Source of the DNA: CAIKMD01 sp035277525 | Lineage (GTDB): Bacteria; Pseudomonadota; Alphaproteobacteria; ATCC43930; CGMCC-115725 | Assembly (NCBI GenBank): GCA_035277525.1 | Contig: DATEKH010000138.1 | Location: forward strand, 1-64,000 | Direction of reading: 5' to 3' | DNA: 64,000 nucleotides | In this document: positions 7,923 through 16,870 of the stretch, one piece after another | How the letters are laid out: each line of letters starts with the position of its first letter | Numbering within the stretch: the stretch's first letter is position 1 | Translations under genes and position numbers: made by a program | The notes under the pieces: generated by a model | Databases searched by the model: none | Told to the model about the DNA's origin: nothing | Seen by the model: only the letters and a program-made list of their open reading frames with translations

Positions 7923-9350
7923 CTAACCCGCGAGCTCGCGCTCGCGCAGGAAGTGGAAGAACTCGACGCCCTCGCGCAGGCGGCGGCGCATCATCTCGGG
8001 GCTTCGCACCATCTCGCCGACGATCGAGGCGATCTTGCCGGCGCGGAAGTAGAAGCGCTTGTAGAAGGTCTCGACCGAATCGAAGATTTCCTCGTGCGAG
8101 AGATGCGGGTAGTGGAGCGGCGCGATCTGGATGCCGCGCTCGTCGATGAGCTCGGCATGCTTGGCGTCGAGCCAGCCATTCTCCACCGCCTGCTTATAAA
8201 GGAAGGTGCCGGGATAGGGCGCGGCGAGCGACACCTGGATGGTGTGCGGATTGATCTCGGTGGCGAATTTGATCGTCTCCTGGATCGTTTCCTTGGTCTC
8301 GCCCGGAAGACCGAGGATGAAGGTGCCGTGGATGACGATTCCAAGCTCGTGGCAATCCTTGGTGAAGCGCTTGGCGACGTCGATCAGCATGCCCTTCTTG
8401 ATGTTGTGCAGAATCTGCTGATTGCCTGATTCGTAGCCGACGAGCAGCAGGCGCAAGCCATTGTCCTTCAGGACCGCGAGCGTCTTTCGCGGCACATTGG
8501 CCTTGGCGTTGCACGACCACATCACGCCCATCTTGCCAAGCTCTTTGGCAATCGCCTCGGCGCGCGGCAAATTGTCGGTGAAGGTGTCGTCGTCGAAGAA
8601 GAATTCGCGCACTTGCGGGAAATAGTGCTTGGCGAGGCGGATCTCCTCGATCACGTGATCGACACTGCGCACGCGGTAGCGATGCCCGCCGACGGTCTGC
8701 GGCCACAGGCAGAAGGTGCAGCGCGATTTGCAGCCGCGCCCGGTATAGAGCGAGACGTAAGGATGCTTGAGATAGCCGATGAAATAATCCTCGATCCGCA
8801 AATCGCGCTTGTAGACTTCGGTGACAAAGGGCAGCTGATCCATGTTCTCGAGGATCGCGCGCTCGCCATTGTGACGGATCGCGCCGCTCGCATCGCGATA
8901 GCTCAACCCGTCGATGCCGTCCCAGGGGCGGCCTTCGGCGACCTCCTTGATCGTGAAGTCGAACTCGTTGCGGCCGACGAAATCGATCGCGCTCGAAGCT
9001 TCGAGGCTTTCCCGCGGCTCGACCGCGACCTTGGCGCCGACGAAGCCGATCTTGAGCTTCGGGTTCACGTCCTTCATCGCTTGCGCGACCTTGACGTCGT
9101 TGGCGAAGGATGGCGTCGAGGTGTGCATCACCACCAGCTCGTAATCCTTGGCGAGCGGCAAGACATCGCCGAGGACGAGCCCCGCCGGCGGCGCGTCGAT
9201 GAGCCGGCTGCCCTCGACCAGCGCGGCCGGCTGCGCCAGCCAGGTCGGAAACCAGAACGAGCGGATTTCGCGCCGCGCCTGATAGCGCGAGCCCGCACCG
9301 CCGTCGAATCCTTCGAAGGAAGGCGGCTGCAAGAATAGAGTCTTCATCAT
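7923..9350 (-). CDS. hpnJ: Hopanoid radical SAM protein HpnJ
   Basis: 475 residues. The start MMKTLFLQPPSFEGFDGG is characteristic of HpnJ. A B12-binding-like domain occupies about residues 10-170, followed by the radical-SAM cluster motif GRGCKSRCTFC (CxxxCxxC) near 200 and the radical-SAM barrel. In characterised bacteria HpnJ converts the glucosamine head group of bacteriohopanetetrol to the cyclitol ether. The ATG at 9350 has GAGAGG upstream; an extension toward 9392 would overlap hpnI and looks non-coding. It follows hpnI by 22 bp and is probably cotranscribed. Confidence 0.92.
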   Translation of the reverse strand: MMKTLFLQPPSFEGFDGGAGSRYQARREIRSFWFPTWLAQPAALVEGSRLIDAPPAGLVLGDVLPLAKDYELVVMHTSTPSFANDVKVAQAMKDVNPKLKIGFVGAKVAVEPRESLEASSAIDFVGRNEFDFTIKEVAEGRPWDGIDGLSYRDASGAIRHNGERAILENMDQLPFVTEVYKRDLRIEDYFIGYLKHPYVSLYTGRGCKSRCTFCLWPQTVGGHRYRVRSVDHVIEEIRLAKHYFPQVREFFFDDDTFTDNLPRAEAIAKELGKMGVMWSCNAKANVPRKTLAVLKDNGLRLLLVGYESGNQQILHNIKKGMLIDVAKRFTKDCHELGIVIHGTFILGLPGETKETIQETIKFATEINPHTIQVSLAAPYPGTFLYKQAVENGWLDAKHAELIDERGIQIAPLHYPHLSHEEIFDSVETFYKRFYFRAGKIASIVGEMVRSPEMMRRRLREGVEFFHFLRERELAG

Positions 9351-9372
9351 GCCGTCCGTCCTCTCATGCCGG

Positions 9373-10581
9373 TCATACCGGGCTTTCTCCATCGAGGGTC
9401 ATCCGGCCGCTCGCGCTGACCCGGAACTTGTGGTCGCGCCACGCCACGCTGCGGCCGAAGAAGCTAGCGACAAATATACCAAAGGACAATAAATCGCGCA
9501 GCGGCAGCAGCCATAACGCCGCGGGGCTCAAGCGCAGGGCGCGGTCAAGTCGGCGCGCCGCCCACCAGCGTGTCAGCAGCGACAGGGCGAGCGTGGCGGG
9601 TGCCGCGAGCGGCAGGACACAAAGCGCCGTTGCGATGAGGGCGAGCGGGACCGGGTTGGTCACGATCGAGCCGGCGAAGCCGGCCGGCGACACGAAGCGG
9701 ATCGTGCGCGCCCAGCGCAACTCGTGCCGATAGAGCGCGAGGAAGCTTGGCTCGGCGACGATATCGTCGACGAGGCAGGGCGAGACCACGACCGCCAGGC
9801 CGAGGCGGCGGACGGCTTCGCCGAGCGCGTAATCGTCGGCCAGGGCGTCGCGCAGCACCTCGAAGCCGCCAGCGGCGTCGAGCGTCGCGCGCGTGAGCGC
9901 CATGGTCGCGCCAAAGCAGCCGGCGCCGAGCCCCAAGCTCTCCGCGGCCACGGCCTGGGGAAGAAAGCCGTGATTGATATGAAGAGAGGCGAGATCGGAC
10001 CACAACCCGCCGCGCGAAATCCCGCGATAGAGGCAGGTCACGAGGCCCGTTGCCGGCGTCGCCGCGCGATCGAGCAGCGGTGCGACGACCTCGCCGAGAT
10101 AGGCGGGCGCCACGCGCATGTCGCTGTCGGCGATGACGAGAATGTCATGGCGCGCCGCGGACAGCATGTTGCGCAGATTGCCCACTTTGAGATTTGCGCC
10201 GTGGCGGCGGGGGTCGATCACGAGCGCGATATCGATCGCCGGGAGTTCGGCCATCAGCGCCCGCACCGTCACCGCCGCCGGATCGCCCGCATCGGCCACG
10301 CCGCAGACCAGCTGAAAGGCCGGATAGTCCTGGCGGCAGAAGGAGCGCAAATTTTCGGCGAGCGCCGCATCCTCGCCGCGCAGCGGTTTCAGGATGGTGA
10401 CGGGCGGCGCGGCACCCGGCGGAAGAGGCGGCGCGGTGCGGCGGCAAAAGCGCGCGACGGCGTGGCAAGCATACCACAGGTAGACGCATCCAACGGCGCT
10501 GCCGGCAAGCAACGCCCATGCGAAAAGGTCTAGGATTTGCAATTGGATGCTCAAAATTAAGCGAGCCTTATCAATCGCCAA
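9373..10581 (-). CDS. hpnI: Hopanoid glycosyltransferase HpnI
   Basis: About 402 residues from a TTG at 10581; the exact start is uncertain. An N-terminal TM helix precedes a GT2/ceramide-glucosyltransferase-like domain (PVTILKPLRGEDAALAENLR, VIADSDMRVAPAYL as the DxD region, then the RxxRW-like HELRWARTIR). C-terminal hydrophobic helices follow. HpnI adds N-acetylglucosamine to bacteriohopanetetrol. hpnJ is immediately downstream, but the deacetylase gene hpnK that normally acts between them is not here. Confidence 0.9.
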   Translation of the reverse strand: MAIDKARLILSIQLQILDLFAWALLAGSAVGCVYLWYACHAVARFCRRTAPPLPPGAAPPVTILKPLRGEDAALAENLRSFCRQDYPAFQLVCGVADAGDPAAVTVRALMAELPAIDIALVIDPRRHGANLKVGNLRNMLSAARHDILVIADSDMRVAPAYLGEVVAPLLDRAATPATGLVTCLYRGISRGGLWSDLASLHINHGFLPQAVAAESLGLGAGCFGATMALTRATLDAAGGFEVLRDALADDYALGEAVRRLGLAVVVSPCLVDDIVAEPSFLALYRHELRWARTIRFVSPAGFAGSIVTNPVPLALIATALCVLPLAAPATLALSLLTRWWAARRLDRALRLSPAALWLLPLRDLLSFGIFVASFFGRSVAWRDHKFRVSASGRMTLDGESPV

Positions 10582-10703
10582 CGCACGATAGCGGCGCCGC
10601 TGGACGGGTCAACTTTGCTGTTGCATTCGCGCCCGAGGTTGTCAACCATACCGACCCAACGCGTGGCCCATCGCCACCATAAGGAAAGAGCCCGGCGGTC
10701 AGC

Positions 10704-11534
10704 GTGGACCACAGAACGTTCGGCAGACAGCTCGTGGCGCTGGTGGCGCCGCTCCTGATCCTGACGGCCTGCGCGACCCCGCCCAGCGATCCCGCGGCGC
10801 GCGCGCAATTCGAAGCCAATAACGACCCGCTCGAACCGATGAATCGCGGGATTTTCGCGTTCGATATGTTCCTCGACAAATGGCTGTTCAAGCCGCTCGC
10901 GCAAACCTATGTCGCCGTCGTTCCCCCGCCCGGCCGCGACGCGGTCCGGAATTTTCTCGGCAATCTCCACGAGCCCGTGATCTTCGCCAACGATCTCGCC
11001 CAGACCGAATTCAAGCGTGCCGGCTGGACGGCGGAGCGCTTCGCCATCAACAGCACGGTCGGCGTGGGCGGCATTTTCGATTTCGCCAGCAAATGGGGTA
11101 TCGAGAAGCAATCGGGCGATTTCGGCCAGACGCTCTATCATTACGGCGTCGGCGAGATCTTTTATCTCGTCCTGCCGATCCTCGGCCCCTCCAACCCGCG
11201 CGATGCGGTGGGGATCGCGGTCGACGGCTATGCCGATCCTTTCTCCTATCTCGCCTATGACTATGGCGCGGATGTCGCGACCTATGCCCGCTTGGGCGCC
11301 GAAGGCATCGATACGCGGGCGCAGAACATCCAGGCTCTTGACGAGCTGCAGCGAACCTCGATCGATTTCTACGCCGCGGTCAGAAGCCTCTATCGCCAGC
11401 ATCGCGCGAGCGAGCTGCGCCATGGCGCCCCGGCACCGTCGCCGGCCGAGATGGAGGGGCTTTACAAGGATCCGGACGCGCCGCCCGCCAAGGGCAGCGA
11501 GGCTGCGCCCGCAGCAGCACCCGCCGCTCACTGA
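10704..11534 (+). CDS. mlaA: Outer-membrane lipoprotein MlaA/VacJ
   Basis: 276 residues from GTG at 10704. A lipoprotein signal ends in the lipobox LTAC (cysteine 23). The body is a MlaA domain: NDPLEPMNRGIFAFD, then VRNFLGNLHEPVIFANDLAQ and GPSNPRDAVG. The C-terminal tail is Ala/Pro-rich. MlaA sits in the outer membrane and moves phospholipids retrogradely with MlaC and the MlaFEDB transporter; only an MlaC-type partner (hpnM) is nearby, convergent and 3 bp away. In hopanoid producers it may be tied to lipid balance. Confidence 0.9.
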   Translation: MDHRTFGRQLVALVAPLLILTACATPPSDPAARAQFEANNDPLEPMNRGIFAFDMFLDKWLFKPLAQTYVAVVPPPGRDAVRNFLGNLHEPVIFANDLAQTEFKRAGWTAERFAINSTVGVGGIFDFASKWGIEKQSGDFGQTLYHYGVGEIFYLVLPILGPSNPRDAVGIAVDGYADPFSYLAYDYGADVATYARLGAEGIDTRAQNIQALDELQRTSIDFYAAVRSLYRQHRASELRHGAPAPSPAEMEGLYKDPDAPPAKGSEAAPAAAPAAH

Positions 11535-11537
11535 GCT

Positions 11538-12155
11538 TTATCCGCTCGCGAGCTGCTGCGTCTTTCGTTTCAGCGTCGAGATCAGGCCCTGCACGCCATC
11601 GCGGCGCAGGATCGAGGAGAATTCCGAGCGCCGCGCGGCAAGCTGGCTAACCGTGCCGCTGAGATAGACGTCGATGATGCGCCACTTTCCCTGGACTTCG
11701 CGCAGGAGGTAATCGAGCTGCACCGGCTTGTCATTGGTCTGGAGGAGCTTGGTGTGGACGATCACATCGCTCCCGGGCGCCGACGACGCCTTGGGGTCGA
11801 CCACGAACTTCTCGCCCGAATAATCGTCGAACTGGCTCGCATAGTTGGCGACGCTGAAGTCGGTGAAAGCCGCGATCACCTGCTGCTGCTGGGATGGGGT
11901 GAAGCTTTGCCATTCGGGTCCCACCACCAGCCGCGTCATCAGCGGCATGTCGAATTCGCCCTCGACTGCCGGCGCCATCCTGTCGCGCCGGCCGGCGAAG
12001 CCAAGCTTTGGCCCGTCTTTCATGGCGGAAAGCAGCACGTCGTAGAATCGTTGCACCGTGGCGGCGGGTTCGGCGGCCGCCGCGGAGCCTGGCGCCTGGC
12101 CGGCAATAAGAAAACCCGCCGCGGCAGCGGCGATAAGCGTGCGGCGACTGATCAT
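11538..12155 (-). CDS. hpnM: MlaC/Ttg2D-type periplasmic lipid carrier HpnM
   Basis: 205 residues with an N-terminal signal peptide (RRTLIAAAAAGFLIAGQAPG) and an MlaC/Ttg2D fold (VQRFYDVLLSAMKDG, MTRLVVGPEWQSFTPSQQQQ, WRIIDVYLSGTVSQLAARR). This family is called HpnM when linked to hopanoid genes. It probably shuttles lipid through the periplasm between the inner membrane and MlaA or the HpnN system. Its ATG overlaps the ispA stop by 4 bp (ATGA), so it is translated with xseB and ispA. Confidence 0.82.
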   Translation of the reverse strand: MISRRTLIAAAAAGFLIAGQAPGSAAAAEPAATVQRFYDVLLSAMKDGPKLGFAGRRDRMAPAVEGEFDMPLMTRLVVGPEWQSFTPSQQQQVIAAFTDFSVANYASQFDDYSGEKFVVDPKASSAPGSDVIVHTKLLQTNDKPVQLDYLLREVQGKWRIIDVYLSGTVSQLAARRSEFSSILRRDGVQGLISTLKRKTQQLASG

Positions 12156-13096
12156 GCGCGGCGCTCGACGACGAAACGGGCGGCTTGACGCAGGAGATCG
12201 GCGCGGTCTTCGAACGCATCGAGATGGGCGACCGCTTGCTGGATAAGGGCGGATGCCTGGGCGCGGGCGCGCTCGACGCCAAGGATCGAGACGAAGGTGG
12301 CCTTTCCCGCGGCCGCGTCTTGGCCCACGGGCTTGCCGGTCACGCCGGCCGAGCCCTCGACATCGAGCAGGTCGTCGGCGATCTGAAACGCAAGACCGAG
12401 ATCATGCGCGTAAGCGCGCAGGGCGAGGCGCAGCTCTTGCGGCGCCTTGCCGAGAATGGCGCCCGATTCGCAGGCGAAGGCGATCAACGCGCCGGTCTTC
12501 AAGCGCTGCAGCCGCGTGATGGCGCCGATGTCGAGATCGGGGAGCTTCTCGGCGAGGAGGTCGATCATCTGACCGCCGACCATGCCGTGGCCGCCCGCCG
12601 CCTGCGCCAGCGAGGCCACGAGCTCGCAGCGCACCGCCGGATCGCCATGCGTGTCGGGCTGCGCCAGCACCCCGAATGCCATGGTGAGCAGCCCGTCGCC
12701 GGCGAGCACCGCGGTCGCGTCGTCGAACGCCTTGTGCAAGGTCGGACGGCCGCGCCGCAAATCACTGTTGTCCATCGCCGGAAGATCGTCATGCACGAGC
12801 GAATAGGCATGCACCAGCTCGATCGCGCAGGCGACTTGCAAGGCGCTGCGCGAGGAAACCGAAAACAGCTGCGCGCCGGCGAGCACGAGAAAGGGACGCA
12901 GCCGCTTTCCCGGCGCGAGCGCGGCGTAGCGCATGGCTTCGAACACGCGCGATTCGAGCCCCGGGGGAACGGCGATGATCTTGTCGATCGCGGCATCAGT
13001 CAGTTTCGCCGTCTCGGCGAGCGCGGCGGCGAAATCGGTCTCCGGTGCCCAAAACGGTTCACTCAAGGGCGAGCTTCTCAACACTGGGCGTGCCAT
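12152..13096 (-). CDS. ispA: Farnesyl/geranyl diphosphate synthase (polyprenyl synthetase)
   Basis: 314 residues. It carries both aspartate-rich prenyltransferase motifs: first LVHDDLPAMDNSD near residue 105, second DDLLDVEG near 243. GKRLRPFL is also present. IspA condenses IPP and DMAPP to FPP, the precursor of squalene and hopanoids. The ATG at 13096 overlaps xseB by 38 bp; a TTG at 13066 overlapping the xseB stop is an alternative. xseB-ispA is a common pair, but the usual next gene, dxs, is replaced here by hpnM. Confidence 0.9.
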   Translation of the reverse strand: MARPVLRSSPLSEPFWAPETDFAAALAETAKLTDAAIDKIIAVPPGLESRVFEAMRYAALAPGKRLRPFLVLAGAQLFSVSSRSALQVACAIELVHAYSLVHDDLPAMDNSDLRRGRPTLHKAFDDATAVLAGDGLLTMAFGVLAQPDTHGDPAVRCELVASLAQAAGGHGMVGGQMIDLLAEKLPDLDIGAITRLQRLKTGALIAFACESGAILGKAPQELRLALRAYAHDLGLAFQIADDLLDVEGSAGVTGKPVGQDAAAGKATFVSILGVERARAQASALIQQAVAHLDAFEDRADLLRQAARFVVERRA

Positions 13097-13310
13097 CCGA
13101 TCCTATCACGATTTTGTCAACGCGCGCTTGCGCTTCGCGCAGCTTGGCCTCGCAATGCCGCTTCAAGAGCGCCCCGCGCTCATAGGCGGCAATCGCTTCA
13201 TCGAGCTTCGCGCTGCCGGTTTCGAGCCGCTTCACAATCGTCTCCAGCTCTTGAAGCGCGACCTCGAAGCTCATCGCCGCGATCTCCGCCGGCAGACTCG
13301 ATTCGACCAT
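13059..13310 (-). CDS. xseB: Exodeoxyribonuclease VII small subunit
   Basis: 83 residues, the normal family length. SFEVALQELETIVKRLETG and LDEAIAAYERGALLKRHCEA are the XseB two-helix signature. XseB packs on XseA to form exonuclease VII, which degrades single-stranded DNA. ATG 13310 was chosen because GAGGGG sits just upstream; a TTG five codons earlier is in frame. Followed by the overlapping ispA gene. Confidence 0.93.
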   Translation of the reverse strand: MVESSLPAEIAAMSFEVALQELETIVKRLETGSAKLDEAIAAYERGALLKRHCEAKLREAQARVDKIVIGSDGTPSVEKLALE

Positions 13311-13377
13311 TGACCCCTCTGTCAATCGCGGCCACCTTAGGGACCCGAGCGCGGCAGCGCAAGCGTCCGTGCCGCGA

Positions 13378-14304
13378 TCAGGCCGCCATCAGCCGGCGCA
13401 CATGGGATGCAGCCGACGCCGCAAGAGCTTCGAGATCATAACCGCCCTCGAGCGAGGAGACGAGACGGCCTTCGGCATGACGTCCGGCGCGATCGACCAA
13501 TCGGTCGGTGATCCAGAGATAATCCTCTTCGACCAACATGAGCTCTGCCAGCGGATCGCGGCGATGCGCGTCGAAGCCGGCGGAAACGAGGATGAATTCG
13601 GGCCGGAACGCATCGAGCGCCGGCAGGATCACCGCGCTGTAGGCTTCGCGGAATTCGCGCGAGCCGCTGCGCGGCGCGAGCGGAACATTGACGATATTGC
13701 CGAGCCCGGTTTCGCTGGCGGCGCCCGTGCCGGGATAAAGCGGCATTTGATGGGTCGACGCATAAAAAAGATCGGCATCACTCTCGAAGGCAGACTGGGT
13801 GCCGTTGCCGTGATGCACGTCGAAATCGATCACGGCAACGCGCTTCAGTCCATGCGCGGCGCGCGCATGCTGAGCGGCGATCGCGACGTTGTTGAAAAGG
13901 CAGAAACCCATTGGACGCAGCGGCTCGGCGTGATGCCCGGGCGGACGGATCGCGCAAAAGGCGTTGCGCGCTTCGCCGCGCATCACCGCATCGACGGCCG
14001 CGATCGCAGCACCCGCGGCGCGCAGCGCGGCCTCTCCCGAATCCGGCGACAGCACCGTGTCGGCGTCGATCGCGGCGTAACCTTGTTGCGGCACCGCGGC
14101 GAGAAGCCGAGCGGCGAAATCGCGCGGATGAACGCGGCGGATCGTGTCGAGATCGGCGCGCGGCGCTTCGCGCCGCTCGAGCGAGGAAAACTCGCTCGCG
14201 GCGAGCGCCGCCAGCACCGCGCGCAATCGCGCCGGAGATTCCGGATGACGCCGCCCCGGATCATGCTGCAGGCAAGCCTCGTGCGTCAAAAGCAGCGTCG
14301 TCAT
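13378..14304 (-). CDS. Histone-deacetylase-family protein
   Basis: 308 residues with a complete HDAC fold signature: RPPGHHAEPL (catalytic histidines), DFDVHHGNGTQ (zinc Asp/His) and SAGFDAHRRDPLAE (second zinc Asp). Bacterial members (AcuC, acetylpolyamine amidohydrolase, HdaH types) deacetylate small amines or proteins in the cytoplasm. The gene commonly sits next to xseB-ispA in alphaproteobacteria, as here (67 bp apart, same strand). Confidence 0.92.
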   Translation of the reverse strand: MTTLLLTHEACLQHDPGRRHPESPARLRAVLAALAASEFSSLERREAPRADLDTIRRVHPRDFAARLLAAVPQQGYAAIDADTVLSPDSGEAALRAAGAAIAAVDAVMRGEARNAFCAIRPPGHHAEPLRPMGFCLFNNVAIAAQHARAAHGLKRVAVIDFDVHHGNGTQSAFESDADLFYASTHQMPLYPGTGAASETGLGNIVNVPLAPRSGSREFREAYSAVILPALDAFRPEFILVSAGFDAHRRDPLAELMLVEEDYLWITDRLVDRAGRHAEGRLVSSLEGGYDLEALAASAASHVRRLMAA

Positions 14305-14514
14305 TCCCGCCTCCCGGCGACATAGGACTGCGCGCGCGATACGCCAGCGACGACGGAACCGGGCGTCATGCAGCCAGGATAGCGCGCCCGGCTTTCGCGT
14401 AAAGCGGGATCATCTTGCTTGCCGCGCGCGCGGCGTGGCGGTATAGCGAGTGGATAAGGCATCGGGACCGAATGACATTGCCGGCAATGGCGGCCCGAAA
14501 GTGAGTGGCGAGGC

Positions 14515-15510
14515 GTGAACGCAAAGCGAGTTTTCGGTGCGGCGGGTTGCCTCGCGGTTCTGTGCCTGGCGGGGACGTTTGCCGTCGCCGAAGCCGCGCC
14601 CAAGGAAAAAACCCTCTCGATCACGGTGCGCGCCGGCAAGTCCGACAGCCCCAATTATCTTCTTGCCCGTCAATTCTCCGAAGCCTTGGTGCTCGGCGGC
14701 AACGGCGCTTTCACGCTCGACGTGAAGGAGAGCCAGGGGACGGTACAGAACGTCATCGACGCACCCAAAAGCGGCCCCAACACCCTGTTCATCGCCTCGC
14801 ACAGCGTCATCCACCAGGCGCGCCGCGGCGCCAAGCCGTTCAGCAGGAACCCCGGCTATTACGACATCCGCTCGCTGTTCCCGATCCCGTTTCAAACCGT
14901 TCATTGGCTGGTGCGCCAGGACAGCGGCATCAAATCGCTCGCCGATCTCGCCGGGCACAGCTTCGTGCCGGGCAGCAAAGGCAGCATCAGCGAGCGCATG
15001 ACGGCGACGGTGCTGCAAACCCTCGGCATCGAGAAGAAAGTCCAGCTGCTCGACATCGATGTGGCCGGCGCCCCAGCCGCCGTGATGAGCAACAAGGTGA
15101 GCGGCCTTGCGGTCGCGGGCACCTTTCCGGTTCCGATGGTGAACGACATCGCCAAGGCGACGCCCATCCGCTTGCTCGGGCCGCAGCCGGCCGAGCTCGC
15201 CAAGATTCTCGCATCCGACGACAACGCGGTCGAGCAGGTCATCCCCAAGGGAACCTATCCCGGGGTCGATGCCGATGTGGCGACGATCGCGGTGCCGGCT
15301 GGGGTTTACGGCAGCGTGCGCATGAGCGCGGCGACCGCCTATGCCTTGACCAAGGCGTTTTGGTCGCAACAGGCCGCCTTGGCGAAGAAGAACCCCGCCT
15401 GGCGCGCGGTCGATGCCAAATCCGTCGCCGCGCTCGGCATCCGGCTTCATCCCGGCGCGCTGCGCTATTACAACGAGGCGGGCATTCCCGTGCCCAAATC
15501 GATGCGCTGA
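14515..15510 (+). CDS. TAXI-family TRAP transporter solute-binding protein
   Basis: 331 residues from GTG at 14515. The signal peptide (NAKRVFGAAGCLAVLCLAGT) ends around residue 27. The body matches TAXI/IMP-type binding proteins (TAXI) by fold pattern: FIASHSVIHQARRGAKPF, FQTVHWLVRQDSGIKSLADL and VPAGVYGSVRMSAATAYALT. TAXI proteins deliver solutes, often glutamate or dicarboxylates, to a fused TRAP permease, but no permease gene is adjacent. Substrate unknown. Confidence 0.75.
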   Translation: MNAKRVFGAAGCLAVLCLAGTFAVAEAAPKEKTLSITVRAGKSDSPNYLLARQFSEALVLGGNGAFTLDVKESQGTVQNVIDAPKSGPNTLFIASHSVIHQARRGAKPFSRNPGYYDIRSLFPIPFQTVHWLVRQDSGIKSLADLAGHSFVPGSKGSISERMTATVLQTLGIEKKVQLLDIDVAGAPAAVMSNKVSGLAVAGTFPVPMVNDIAKATPIRLLGPQPAELAKILASDDNAVEQVIPKGTYPGVDADVATIAVPAGVYGSVRMSAATAYALTKAFWSQQAALAKKNPAWRAVDAKSVAALGIRLHPGALRYYNEAGIPVPKSMR

Positions 15511-15517
15511 AACGCCG

Positions 15518-15895
15518 TCAGGCGGCGGGGCGTGGCCTCAACGCCGCGATCAGCAATGCGATCCAGCCGAGTATGAACGCGGCGCCGCCCCAAGGCACGA
15601 GCATCGCCAATCGCGGGGGCGCGCCCGCCGCGACGAGATCGAGCCCGCCGCAGAACAGCGCGAGGCCGGCAATGAAGAACCAGCCGCTCGCAAGAAGCCA
15701 GACGCTGTGCGAGCGCGCGATGAGAACGGAGAGCGCGAGCAGCGCCGCCGCGTGAATGAGTCCGTAGCGCGCCGCGGTCGCGGCGAGCGCGGCGCGATGG
15801 GGATCGCCCGTTAGCAGGTGATCTGCCGCCGCATCGATCGCGGCCGAGACTGCACCGCTCGCACCGGCGATCGCGAGAAAGACGCGTGCGCTCAT
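15518..15895 (-). CDS. DUF423 small membrane protein
   Basis: 125 residues, four hydrophobic segments, starting MSARVFLAIAGASGAVSAAI. The pattern of an N-terminal glycine-rich helix, ARYGLIHAAALLAL and PWGGAAFILGWIALL fits the DUF423/YgdD inner-membrane family of unknown function. The ATG at 15895 overlaps the stop of the upstream gene by 4 bp, so the two are cotranslated. Confidence 0.8.
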   Translation of the reverse strand: MSARVFLAIAGASGAVSAAIDAAADHLLTGDPHRAALAATAARYGLIHAAALLALSVLIARSHSVWLLASGWFFIAGLALFCGGLDLVAAGAPPRLAMLVPWGGAAFILGWIALLIAALRPRPAA

Positions 15896-16860
15896 GGATT
15901 GGGATTGACCGGCGCGAGCAATTGCGCGCGATGCGGATAGACGAGATAGGCGACAAGGCCCGGCAGCGTCGAGAGCACGAGGATGCAGCGGAAGACAAGG
16001 AAGATGGTGCCGTAGGCGATGCCGCTGGTCTGGGGCTCGAGGATGACGCAGGCCGAGGCAAAGGCGCCTTCGCCGATGCCGAGCCCGCCGGGGGTGAAGG
16101 GAAGGCTGTTGGCGATCATCGCATAAATTCCGGCGATGCCGTATTCGACCCAGGTGAGGCCGCCGAAAGGCACTGCCGCGGCGATGAGAATGATGCCGAG
16201 CGCCGCGAGGAGCACGATCATCAGCGAGACGCAAAGCGCGATCAGCAGCGTGCGCCATTGCTTTGCATATTGATGCAGCGCCTCGCCGGCATCGTCGATC
16301 ACCTGCGCCAAGCGGTGCGAGCGGCCGGCGAAGAGAAGATTGATCAGCCGGGCGATGCGGTGGCCGAAGACGAAAAGCGCGGCGAGCAGAATGAGAAATG
16401 CGGCGGCGATCGCGAAAATCCCGTATTCGAGCACGCCATAATTCGCCCGCGGCCGCGTCAGCGTTGCCGCGACACCAAAGAGAATGAAGGCCGCAAGTCC
16501 GATCAAGCGATCGATGAAGATCGACAACAGCGCGCTGGTGCGCCGGCCATGCGAGGCTTGATAGATATAGACGCCGCGCACGATATCGCCGCCGGAGCCG
16601 CCCGGCAGGAAGGTCGCGAAGAACGCGCCCATCGCGACGATGCGAATGGTGTGCCACACCTGCAGCACGAGCCCTTGCGAGCGCAGCAGCACATGCCAGC
16701 GCAACCCCGCCAAAGGGATCGTCGAGACGCAAGCGAGCAGGGTTAAGGCAAGCAGGCCGGGATGGGCCAGCGCCCGGCGCAATTCGTCGATATTGATGAG
16801 CCGAAAGTAGAACAGCGCGCAAAGCAGGACGATCCCTGCCGCGATGCGCACGAGTTTCAT
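15892..16860 (-). CDS. HpnL-like / lysylphosphatidylglycerol-synthase-TM family membrane protein
   Basis: 322 residues with about eight hydrophobic segments. It contains FFATFLPGGSGGDIVRGVYI and the late LPFTPGGLGIGEGAFASACV, the paired motifs of the UPF0104/COG0392 family (MprF flippase-like domain). One branch, HpnL, accompanies hopanoid genes; with hpn genes in this window an HpnL role is plausible but unproven. ATG 16860 chosen; a TTG two codons earlier exists. It is 10 bp from the metallophosphoesterase stop. Confidence 0.8.
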   Translation of the reverse strand: MKLVRIAAGIVLLCALFYFRLINIDELRRALAHPGLLALTLLACVSTIPLAGLRWHVLLRSQGLVLQVWHTIRIVAMGAFFATFLPGGSGGDIVRGVYIYQASHGRRTSALLSIFIDRLIGLAAFILFGVAATLTRPRANYGVLEYGIFAIAAAFLILLAALFVFGHRIARLINLLFAGRSHRLAQVIDDAGEALHQYAKQWRTLLIALCVSLMIVLLAALGIILIAAAVPFGGLTWVEYGIAGIYAMIANSLPFTPGGLGIGEGAFASACVILEPQTSGIAYGTIFLVFRCILVLSTLPGLVAYLVYPHRAQLLAPVNPNP

Positions 16861-16870
16861 CGCCAACGCG

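Noticed and set aside
9351..9392. N-terminal extension of hpnJ to 9392
   Set aside because: It overlaps hpnI, lacks a ribosome site and precedes the conserved MKTLFLQPP start.
12185..13441. 418-codon antisense frame over ispA and xseB
   Set aside because: Shadow frame; sense genes are conserved families.
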